Translations under genes and position numbers: made by a program | Notes under the pieces: generated by a model | The model's input: the letters and a program-made list of their open reading frames with translations, nothing else | Databases searched by the model: none | What the model was told of the DNA's origin: nothing | Part shown: piece after piece, positions 23,659 through 30,960 of the stretch | How positions within the stretch are numbered: the first letter of the stretch is position 1 | How the letters are laid out: each line of letters opens with the position of its first letter | Assembly (NCBI GenBank): GCA_947624255.1 | Contig: CANQJO010000005.1 | Location: 1-64,000, forward strand | Length of the DNA: 64,000 nucleotides | Source: an uncultured Ruminococcus sp. | GTDB taxonomy: Bacteria; Bacillota; Clostridia; Oscillospirales; Ruminococcaceae | Direction of reading: 5' to 3'

Positions 23659-24375
23659 ATGCCGACCCCGCACAACAGCGCAGAAAAAGGAGACTACGCC
23701 TCAACCGTCCTCATGCCGGGAGATCCTCTGAGAGCGCAGTTCATTGCCGAAAAATATCTTGATGATGCCGAATGTGTAAACAAGGTAAGAGGAATGCTCG
23801 GTTTCACGGGATATTACAAGGGAACAAGGCTCTCTGTTCAGAGCAGCGGAATGGGTATGCCCTCAATGGGAATATACTCACACGAGCTTTTTGAGATCTA
23901 TGATGTGCAGAACATCATACGTATCGGCACTGCCGGAGCGATCGCTGGTAAGGTCGGTCTCCGGGAGATGATAATTGCCGTGAGCTGCAGTACCAATTCA
24001 TCATATGCTTTACAATACGGGCTTCCGGGAACGTATGCTCCCACAGCATCATGGAAACTCCTTTCAGCGGCGGTAAAGGCAGCTGAGGAACACGGAGGTG
24101 CGTTCCACGTGGGAAATATCCTCACAAGCGATGCTTTCTACGATGATGCCGGCAGCCTTTCCGTATGGCAGAAAATGAATGTTCTCGGCATTGAAATGGA
24201 ATCCGCCGCACTTTATATGAATGCCGCACGCTCAGGCAGAGATGCTCTCACTATTCTTACAGTGTCGGACTGTCCTCTCAGAGGGCTTGAAACTACAGCC
24301 GAGGAGCGTCAGACAACGTTTATTGACATGATCGAAACGGCTCTTGAAACAGCGGCGGCGGTCGAAAAGATATGA
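23659..24375 (+). CDS. deoD: Purine nucleoside phosphorylase, DeoD type
   Basis: This enzyme splits purine (deoxy)nucleosides with phosphate in salvage. It is a 238-residue protein of the hexameric trimer-of-dimers family. Motifs are MPTPHNSAEKGDYA at the start (His4 phosphate contact), VLMPGDPLRAQFIAEKYL, GTAGAI, and VLGIEMESAALYMNA with the sugar-binding Glu. TVSDCPLRG carries the catalytic Asp. The ATG at 23659 is favoured over 23650 because AAAGGA sits only one base before the latter. Confidence 0.95.
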   Translation: MPTPHNSAEKGDYASTVLMPGDPLRAQFIAEKYLDDAECVNKVRGMLGFTGYYKGTRLSVQSSGMGMPSMGIYSHELFEIYDVQNIIRIGTAGAIAGKVGLREMIIAVSCSTNSSYALQYGLPGTYAPTASWKLLSAAVKAAEEHGGAFHVGNILTSDAFYDDAGSLSVWQKMNVLGIEMESAALYMNAARSGRDALTILTVSDCPLRGLETTAEERQTTFIDMIETALETAAAVEKI

Positions 24376-24494
24376 TACCGATCTCACTCTAAAAATCGAG
24401 GATCTTTGCGAAGATCTTGCACAGTTTTCAGAATTAAATCAGTATGAAAACAAGTTTTGAAAATTAAGATTCATTTAAGGAACGGGACATATAC

Positions 24495-24600
24495 TATAAT
24501 CAACATCATACGAGATTTTCGTGGTGTTATTTAATTGTATGCCCCCAATTCCTCTCTTTCTATGAGCCTATCCGATTTGTGCGGATAGGTTCTTTTTTTG
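24495..24600 (+). ncRNA. Candidate small RNA between deoD and feoB
   Basis: A TATAAT box at 24495-24500 (no good -35) is followed ~100 bases later by a strong forward terminator: CCTATCCG (24567-24574) pairs with CGGATAGG (24582-24589), followed by a near-continuous T-run to 24599. No open frame lies between. The predicted ~95-base RNA would start with a hairpin (AACATCA..CGA with TCG..TGGTGTT, around 24501-24528), followed by a single-stranded pyrimidine-rich stretch (GCCCCCAATTCCTCTCTTTC) that could pair with ribosome sites. Alternatively the terminator only ends deoD transcripts. Confidence 0.4.
24567..24599 (+). terminator. Strong forward intrinsic terminator
   Basis: An 8-bp stem CCTATCCG/CGGATAGG with a 7-base loop, followed by TTCTTTTTTT. 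It ends either the candidate small RNA or read-through from deoD, and separates these from convergent feoB. Confidence 0.88.
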
Positions 24601-24615
24601 AGATGCTGCGGAGGT

Positions 24616-26658
24616 TCACATCAGTGACATGATGCCGTTTATTGCCATGCAAAGCAGCATTCCTATGATCGTTGGCAGCAGAAATGACACAGCCGTCCAT
24701 TTAAAGCTTCCGGTTTCTTTTTTTATGGTTAAACAAGTAGTCGCACATGGGAAATGAAACAGCGTGAAAATTATCATGCAGACAGCGGTAGTCATGCTCC
24801 AGCCGTTAGCTGCAAGCAGCTCCCTGAGCTGTAGTGAGGCGGGATCAACGAGACTTCCCTTCGCAAGATAACTCATAAGTATTATGGGAACGACTGTCTC
24901 ATTTGCCGGAAATCCGAGTATAAATGCAAGAATTATCACACCGTCCAGACCCATAAGCCTGCCGAACGGATCGAGAGCTCCGGAGATATATCCCAGCAAC
25001 GTCATATCCCCCACCCTACAGTTGGCAAGTATCCAGATAAGCAGACCGCAAGGAGCGGCTGAGATACACGCTCTTCCCAGAACAAAGACAGTCCTGTCAA
25101 GAAGTGAGCGGATAAGGACCTTTCCAACCTGCGGACGGCGGTAGGGAGGAAGCTCTAAAGTGAATGATGAAGGGGTCCCTTTCAGGATAGTTGCTGACAG
25201 CAGGCTTGAAGCTGCCAGCGTCATAACAACTCCCAGCAAAATAACTCCCAGAAGCACAGCCGCAGAGATGACCGATGAGAACGCTCCTCCGGCAGTAATG
25301 AAAAACATGGTGATAACTGCAATAATTGTGGGAAATCGTCCGTTGCAGGGAACAAAATTGTTCGTGAGGATAGCTATGAGCCGTTCCCTCGGAGAATCAA
25401 TTATCCGACAGCCCGTAACTCCGCAGGCATTGCAGCCGAAGCCCATTGCCATTGTGATAGCCTGTTTTCCGCAGGCATGAGCACAGCGGAAGCAGTGATC
25501 GAGATTGAACGCCACACGAGGAAGATATCCGGCATCTTCGAGCAGTGTGAACATAGGAAAAAATATAGCCATAGGCGGCAGCATTACCGAGATTACCCAT
25601 GCAAGCGTTTTATACGTTCCTTGGATCAGTGCGCCCTCCAGCCGTGAGGGTGCGCCGAGGCTGAGTAATCCCTCCGAAAGCTTCTCTCCCAGTGAGAACA
25701 AGCTCCGCTGCAGGAGCTGAGAGGGATAGTTTGCGCCCACAATGGTTATCCAGAGTATTACTCCGAGAAGCATCAGCATGACCGGTATACCCGTCCTGCG
25801 GCTTAGAAATATCCTGTCAAGCTGTCTGTCTCTGTGGTAGGGAGATCTCTCACCATGGGAGACTGTTTCAGCGGCTATCTGCGAGGCTTTCTTCATAACA
25901 GCGGCTATTGCTTCATCGGTTATTTTCTCACAGGTGAAGCCCTGTTCTTCAAGCTCTTTGAGTATGCTGTCTATCTCTGCCGTGACATCATCGCTGAGAG
26001 TGATGCCTGCTTTTTTCAGAAATTCTCTGTCTCCCTCCATAATTCTCAGTGCGGTGAAAGTATGTGCTGCGCCGGGAGTTCCGTCAAGAAGCAGCGATAT
26101 TCTCCGGCGAGCATTCTCAAGGGGAGCGCACAGCTTCACCGGAGGCGGTTTTTCCTGTTCCTCCTTTGCCATGCGGAGTATCTCCTCACGGAGCTTATCC
26201 AGACCTTTTCCGCTGCGTGCGGATGCTCCGACGACAGGAGCGCCGATAAGCTCGCTGAGAAGCTCTATATCCACGGTGATGCCCTTTGATTCCGCTTCGT
26301 CCATAAGATTCACACATATGAGAGTCTTGGGTGCTGCTTCAATAGTCTGCAAAGCAAGGTTAAGATTGCGCTCGAGACAGGTGGCATCGCAGACCACCAC
26401 TGCGGCATCAACGCCTGCAAAGCAGATGAAATCACGTGCAGCTTCTTCCTCGGCAGAGCCGGCTCTCAGGGAATATGTACCCGGTATATCGGCAAGCGTT
26501 ACATCAAGGCCTTTACAGGTGAAGCTGCCCTGTGCATTGGTGACGGTTTTTCCCGCCCAGTTTCCGGTATGCTGATTCAGTCCGGTGAGGGCGTTGAATA
26601 CCGTTGATTTTCCCACATTGGGATTTCCCACCAGAGCTGCAAGAAATTTTTCTGCCAT
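24616..26658 (-). CDS. feoB: Ferrous iron transporter B
   Basis: A GTP-dependent Fe(II) importer in the cytoplasmic membrane. The N-terminal G domain has GNPNVGKST (G1), DIPGTYSL (G3) and NLMD (G4). A helical GDI-like region follows (to about residue 250). The membrane part carries the Gate signatures (MAIFFPMFTLLEDAGYLPRVAF; MGFGCNACGVTGCR; NNFVPCNGRFPTI) and the second gate near FPCATTCLTI. The 680-residue length is usual for a compact FeoB. No feoA gene is adjacent. GGAGG lies 10 bases before the ATG, and the upstream region is filled by a tandem repeat. Confidence 0.96.
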   Translation of the reverse strand: MAEKFLAALVGNPNVGKSTVFNALTGLNQHTGNWAGKTVTNAQGSFTCKGLDVTLADIPGTYSLRAGSAEEEAARDFICFAGVDAAVVVCDATCLERNLNLALQTIEAAPKTLICVNLMDEAESKGITVDIELLSELIGAPVVGASARSGKGLDKLREEILRMAKEEQEKPPPVKLCAPLENARRRISLLLDGTPGAAHTFTALRIMEGDREFLKKAGITLSDDVTAEIDSILKELEEQGFTCEKITDEAIAAVMKKASQIAAETVSHGERSPYHRDRQLDRIFLSRRTGIPVMLMLLGVILWITIVGANYPSQLLQRSLFSLGEKLSEGLLSLGAPSRLEGALIQGTYKTLAWVISVMLPPMAIFFPMFTLLEDAGYLPRVAFNLDHCFRCAHACGKQAITMAMGFGCNACGVTGCRIIDSPRERLIAILTNNFVPCNGRFPTIIAVITMFFITAGGAFSSVISAAVLLGVILLGVVMTLAASSLLSATILKGTPSSFTLELPPYRRPQVGKVLIRSLLDRTVFVLGRACISAAPCGLLIWILANCRVGDMTLLGYISGALDPFGRLMGLDGVIILAFILGFPANETVVPIILMSYLAKGSLVDPASLQLRELLAANGWSMTTAVCMIIFTLFHFPCATTCLTIKKETGSFKWTAVSFLLPTIIGMLLCMAINGIMSLM

Positions 26659-26699
26659 AATAACAGTACCTCCAAAAAGATCTACACTATTGTATGAAG

Positions 26700-26995
26700 A
26701 TCATGCGTGCAGCGTGACGCTGCACCCATTCACGCTGTGCCGGTTCCGAGCAGGGAACAAGTCGCCGCACGCATGATAGTGAACGGAAGACTTTATGCCC
26801 GGTAAACGGCGTGACGCTGCACCCATTCACGCTGTACCGGTTCCGATCAGGGAACAGGTCATCGCACGCATGACAGTGAACGGAAGACTTTATGTCCGGT
26901 AAACGCCGAGCCGGCGCAAGCAGTTCACGCTGTGCCGGTTCCGAGCAGGGAACAGGTCGCCGCACGCATGATAGTGAACGGAAGAAGTTATGATC
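26700..26995 (+). repeat. Three tandem copies of a ~97-bp palindromic repeat
   Basis: Copies begin near 26709, 26807 and 26905; TTCACGCTG recurs at 26729, 26826 and 26924 (97 and 98 bp apart). Each unit has the hairpin GTTCC-n6-GGAAC and the ends GTGAACGGAAGA. Units 1 and 2 begin with GTGACGCTGCACCC, and unit 1 extends this to the perfect palindrome GCAGCGT-g-ACGCTGC. The first copy can also pair ATCATGCGTGC (26700) with GCACGCATGAT (26767). Unit 3 has a diverged start. A fourth full copy lies inverted at 30832-30920. This looks like a dispersed REP/MITE-like intergenic element. Confidence 0.9.
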
Positions 26996-27105
26996 TTTTA
27001 ACGGGCTGTAAAAAATACGCTGTACACACCGCTATACGCCGTTATGATACGCCGTTTTTTTGAGCTGCTGTTATATTTTACACCGGTCTCTCCTGTAAGG
27101 GGAAA

Positions 27106-27120
27106 TGTCACGAAATGACA
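27106..27120. promoter_or_regulatory. Short perfect inverted repeat before the kinase gene
   Basis: TGTCA-cgaaa-TGACA lies 35 bases upstream of the kinase -35 box, a place suited to an activator or repressor site. It is short, so chance is possible. Confidence 0.35.
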
Positions 27121-27154
27121 GAATTGTATGACCGAAAAAATTCTACCGTGTGTA

Positions 27155-27183
27155 TTGATTTTTTTAATTCTTTATGTTATAAT
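27155..27183 (+). promoter_or_regulatory. Promoter of the hybrid kinase/binding-protein operon
   Basis: TTGATT (27155-27160), a 17-bp spacer ending in TGT, and TATAAT (27178-27183): a consensus extended -10, only 20 bases before the ATG. Confidence 0.78.
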
Positions 27184-27202
27184 GGTAAAAGGCGGTGATC
27201 AT

Positions 27203-29410
27203 ATGAAATTCTCGAAAAATAAACGATTCTATGTAATATTTATTTTTTTTATAATAATTGTGATTTTCTTAGTGGTATACGTATATTCGATCGTGACAGG
27301 AAATATCCTTGAAAATGCGGCGGTCGACAACATCAGTGAGGTCGCCGTGCATGACCGTAATACCATCACCATGTTTATTGAGTATAACTGGAAAAACCAG
27401 CAGCGCATCGGCTATAGATTGAAGCGTCACAGTCAGGAGCTGAAAACCGTAAATCAGATCAATGAATATCTGGGACTTGAGGCGTATGAATCGACATTCG
27501 ATAAGGTCTATCTGCTTATGGAGGACGGTTCATATTATACCGATGTTACCTACAGAAAAGACGACAATGTTGCCGATTATTATCCGTATATGGAGCTTTT
27601 TGAAGGCACTGACAGCTACAAGGTCATCGGCTTTGACTCACTTCCTGTGATGGGTTCCGATAAGGTCGTTATCTACGGCTATAGATTGATAGATAATCCC
27701 AAAGCCGGAGAATTATCCGGCATAAGGATCGGCGAGGATCGGAAACAGGTCTATGCCGTGATAGGCGTTTGCAGAAGATCATCTATCGTAGACGGTCTCG
27801 TGATCGAAAATTATGTTGATGATTCGGGCAACACACAAGGCTACAGCTCGGTAGTAAATGAAAGCGGCGAGTATGTCGTGGACAGAAGAGATGCCGCAGG
27901 CTCAGGCTCTGAGAATTTATTTGACCTGATAGAGCATTGTGACGGCTCTGAGCTTTCCGCCGCCGATGTACAGAATAAAATGCTTGCGGGCGAGGAATTC
28001 TACTTCTATATGGAGAAAAACGGAGTGCGTGAGCTGAATTACTGCTCTCCGCTGAACAGCAGCAGTGTCAACTGGTATTTCATTATGTCGGTAAATGATA
28101 AGGTAATGAAAGATCAGACAAGATTATTTGTTCTGCTTATCATTTTAGCGATGAGTGCTGCCGTCATTGTCATCATCATTGCATTTGTACTGACTATGAT
28201 AATGCAGAGAAGAACTCAGGTAGCCTATGCTCAGGAAAAGGCACAGAGCGAATTCCTCTCCAATATGAGCCATGAGATCCGCACACCGCTGAACGGTATT
28301 GTCGGCTTGAATTACCTGATAATGAACGCCATTGATGCTCCGGAGAAACATACCCAAGTAAAGGAGTGGCTGAAAAAATCGCAGAATACAGCGGAATATC
28401 TTATCGCACTCATAAACGATGTTCTGGATATCTCCAAGCTGCAAGAGGGAAAGGTAAAGATCAACTGCGCTCCGACTCTTGTCGAATCATTGACTGAGGC
28501 TGTTTACTCAATGCAGTACGATAATATCACAGGCCGTGAGATCAAATTTATCAAGGATATCAGAATAACCGAGCCATGTATACAATGCGATGAGGTACAT
28601 ATAAAACAGGTGCTGATGAATATTGTCGGCAATGCGGCGAAATTTACTCCGACAGGAGGTACGATAAAATTCTCGGTAAGTCAGGAGTCTATTGACGACA
28701 CTCATGTTATGACGACATTTACCTGCGAGGATACAGGCTGCGGAATGAATAAGGAATTTCTCAGTCAGATATTCAATAAATTCACACAGGACCGCAGCAG
28801 TACCTCAAACTCCATAAAGGGTACAGGCTTGGGAATGGCTATCAGCAAGCTGCTTGTCAATGCAATGGGAGGAGAGATCACCGTAGAAAGCGAATTGAAC
28901 AGGGGCAGTATATTTACCGTTGAAATTCCTGCCGAAATATGTGAAATTCCCGACTATCTGAAAACAGAGCTGCCTGCTGACGTGAAAAAAGCCTCCGATA
29001 ATTCGGGCATCGGTATCAAGCCGCAGAAAATTCTTGTGGCCGAGGATAACGATCTGAATGCGGAAATACTTATGGAGATACTCATACAGTTCGGATTTGA
29101 GCCTGTTCACGCCCTGAACGGTCAGGAGGCTGTCGAGATATTTGAGAGATCAAAGCCGAATGAGTACAGAATTATCCTTATGGATATGCGTATGCCCGTA
29201 CTTGACGGCTGTGAAGCATCGGCAAAGATCAGAGAGCTTGACCGTGAAGATGCAAAAACAGTTACCATATTTGCCTGCACCGCAAACAGTTTCCAAGAGG
29301 ACAGAGAAAGAGCTTTACAAAGCGGAATGAATGACTTCCTGACAAAGCCGATAGATATCAACACTCTGCTCCGCAAAATTGGAAATATCAACCATGAAAA
29401 CAACAAGTGA
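27203..29410 (+). CDS. Membrane hybrid sensor histidine kinase with receiver domain
   Basis: A 735-residue signal protein. A membrane helix (about 9-30), a ~270-residue extracellular Cache-like sensor and a second helix (about 310-335) are followed by the dimerisation domain with SNMSHEIRTPLNG (His357), an HATPase domain with NAAKFTPTGG, EDTGCGM and GTGLGMAI, and a C-terminal receiver with VAEDNDLNAEIL and LMDMRMPVLDG (Asp661). There is no DNA-binding output, so the signal must pass to another protein not seen here. The next gene, 10 bases on, is an orphan binding protein, suggesting that it presents the ligand to this sensor. The ATG at 27203 is chosen for AAAGGCGGTG. Confidence 0.92.
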   Translation: MKFSKNKRFYVIFIFFIIIVIFLVVYVYSIVTGNILENAAVDNISEVAVHDRNTITMFIEYNWKNQQRIGYRLKRHSQELKTVNQINEYLGLEAYESTFDKVYLLMEDGSYYTDVTYRKDDNVADYYPYMELFEGTDSYKVIGFDSLPVMGSDKVVIYGYRLIDNPKAGELSGIRIGEDRKQVYAVIGVCRRSSIVDGLVIENYVDDSGNTQGYSSVVNESGEYVVDRRDAAGSGSENLFDLIEHCDGSELSAADVQNKMLAGEEFYFYMEKNGVRELNYCSPLNSSSVNWYFIMSVNDKVMKDQTRLFVLLIILAMSAAVIVIIIAFVLTMIMQRRTQVAYAQEKAQSEFLSNMSHEIRTPLNGIVGLNYLIMNAIDAPEKHTQVKEWLKKSQNTAEYLIALINDVLDISKLQEGKVKINCAPTLVESLTEAVYSMQYDNITGREIKFIKDIRITEPCIQCDEVHIKQVLMNIVGNAAKFTPTGGTIKFSVSQESIDDTHVMTTFTCEDTGCGMNKEFLSQIFNKFTQDRSSTSNSIKGTGLGMAISKLLVNAMGGEITVESELNRGSIFTVEIPAEICEIPDYLKTELPADVKKASDNSGIGIKPQKILVAEDNDLNAEILMEILIQFGFEPVHALNGQEAVEIFERSKPNEYRIILMDMRMPVLDGCEASAKIRELDREDAKTVTIFACTANSFQEDRERALQSGMNDFLTKPIDINTLLRKIGNINHENNK

Positions 29411-29420
29411 GGAGAAGAAA

Positions 29421-30812
29421 ATGAGAAAAAAAATTACTGCTTTTTTAATGCAAGCGATCGTAACGATGTCGCTTCCGCTCTGCCTTTCGGGGTGCTCAAA
29501 GCCTCAGAAAACGCCGAAAGAGATCATCATAAAAGTGCCCCATACAAGCACTATGAACTGCATCGCTAATGAGGAGATAAAGAATGTCTACACTCTTCTT
29601 GACCTCGCAAGCAAGGATTTTAAGGCACAGTACGACAAGGACGTCAGGATAAAGGTCATAGAATTTGAGGGCGGCGAGGAAACTAAGGCAATAACAAATT
29701 GCTTTGGCAAGAGCGATGCGGCAGATATACTATACGACGGATTTTTCAATATGAGCTCATTCATACACACGGGCAATGTTATCCCGTTGGACGATGTGCT
29801 CACACCTGAGATCAAGGAGGATATATATCCTGTGTTCCTTGAACAGGGAGAGTTTAACGGTAAGCTCTATATGATGCCCTATATGAGCTCTGAGAATATT
29901 CTCATATATAACAGGGAAATGCTCGAAGAATACGGATTGAGCGAATATATTGACGAGGGCGAGGTCATTTCGGAATGGAGCATTGACGACTGGACAAAAA
30001 TACTGAATACGCTTGCTGACGGATTCGCAAAAGAGGGCAAGGGCAGAGTGCCCATGATGATGTATGCGAAGGATAATCAGGGCGATACTCACATAATGAC
30101 GATGCTTCGTGCTTTTGGCGGTGACTTGTTCGATGAGAACAACAGATTCGACCTTGCGGATAACTCCAAAGTTATAGAGGCTTTGAAATGGCTGCAAAAC
30201 GGCGTAGATGCAGGCTGGTATATGTCAACTCCGTACAATAAGACGATGTCCGATAACAGCAGTAAATTCAAAATGGACGAGCTTGCCTTTTATAACTTCA
30301 ATTTAGGCAGCTCTACGTACAGCAGAGTAATAGAGGATTACGATACCGAAACAAAGACTTTTTCAAAATATGGTTTTGTTAATTATCCCGGCAATCACTG
30401 TACGATATTCAACGAAGGATTTGAGATCTTCGACAACGGCGACAGCGAAAAGATAGAGATCGCCAAGGATTTCATCAGATACTTCTACGAGACGGATAAA
30501 TGGCTTGAATGTGCCGCCGGAAGCATTCCTGTAAGTCAAAAAGTCATGGAGGAATATAAGGACGATATATTGCTTCTTGACGCATTTTCGCAAAATTCCG
30601 TAAATTCTGTCGATTATACTCATAATCTCCCGAACTGGCAGGGCAGTGATACTTCTGTCAGGAGCATATTTCATCAGGAGATAGCATCGCTTATGGTCGA
30701 GGATGCAAGCGGCAATTTTGCGGTAACTCCCGAAGAATGTGCAAAAAATCTGGAAGAAAAATTAAATGCAGCCATAGACGAGGGCGAAAAGAACAGTAAG
30801 CTCCACGAATAG
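29421..30812 (+). CDS. Orphan extracellular solute-binding lipoprotein (family 1)
   Basis: A 463-residue lipoprotein with lipobox LSGC (Cys near 25) and the two-lobed family-1 sugar-binding fold (IKVPHTSTMN.., YMMPYMSSENILIYNREMLEEYGL, WSIDDWTKILNTLADGF, EGFEIFDN...IAKDFIRYFYETDKWLECAAGSIPVSQKV). No permease or ATPase gene is nearby; it is tied by 10 bases to the hybrid kinase. I infer that it works as an external sugar sensor subunit. GAGGAG precedes the ATG at 29421. An inverted copy of the 97-bp repeat follows the stop. Confidence 0.88.
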   Translation: MRKKITAFLMQAIVTMSLPLCLSGCSKPQKTPKEIIIKVPHTSTMNCIANEEIKNVYTLLDLASKDFKAQYDKDVRIKVIEFEGGEETKAITNCFGKSDAADILYDGFFNMSSFIHTGNVIPLDDVLTPEIKEDIYPVFLEQGEFNGKLYMMPYMSSENILIYNREMLEEYGLSEYIDEGEVISEWSIDDWTKILNTLADGFAKEGKGRVPMMMYAKDNQGDTHIMTMLRAFGGDLFDENNRFDLADNSKVIEALKWLQNGVDAGWYMSTPYNKTMSDNSSKFKMDELAFYNFNLGSSTYSRVIEDYDTETKTFSKYGFVNYPGNHCTIFNEGFEIFDNGDSEKIEIAKDFIRYFYETDKWLECAAGSIPVSQKVMEEYKDDILLLDAFSQNSVNSVDYTHNLPNWQGSDTSVRSIFHQEIASLMVEDASGNFAVTPEECAKNLEEKLNAAIDEGEKNSKLHE

Positions 30813-30831
30813 CGGCATCTCACTTATTCAG

Positions 30832-30920
30832 CATAAAGTCTTCCGTTCACTGTCATGCGTGCGGCGACTTGTTCCCTGATCGGAACCGGTACAGCGTGAA
30901 TGGGTGCAGCGTCACGCTGC
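30832..30920 (-). repeat. Inverted fourth copy of the ~97-bp repeat
   Basis: Read on the minus strand it runs GGCAGCGTGACGCTGCACCC, then the TTCACGCTGTACCGG block, GTTCC-n6-GGAAC, GCCGCACGCATGACAG and GTGAACGGAAGACTTTATG, nearly identical to units 1 and 2 at 26709-26904. With those, it brackets the kinase and binding-protein genes in opposite orientation. Confidence 0.9.
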
Positions 30921-30960
30921 CTTAATAAAGTTATAAATTTTTAGAAAGAAGGGGTATATC

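Larger units (their letters stand above)
26659..27202. other. 544-bp intergenic region: tandem repeat, small palindrome and kinase promoter
   Basis: Between the divergent feoB and the hybrid kinase this region holds three tandem copies of a palindromic ~97-bp repeat (26700-26995), two ATACGCCG direct repeats at about 27034-27055, a short inverted repeat TGTCA-cgaaa-TGACA (27106-27120) and the kinase promoter (27155-27183). Open frames here are made by the repeats and lack ribosome sites. Confidence 0.8.

Noticed and set aside
26687..26965. An open frame spanning the tandem repeats upstream of feoB
   Set aside because: It simply reads through the 97-bp units, repeats the same peptide and has no ribosome site.
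26700..26995. CRISPR-like array
   Set aside because: Three whole units are tandem without unique spacers, and the unit is ~97 bp with nested palindromes; no cas genes are present.
27203..30812. Complete ABC sugar importer
   Set aside because: Only the binding protein is present; the adjacent gene is a hybrid kinase and no permease or ATPase gene is within the region.
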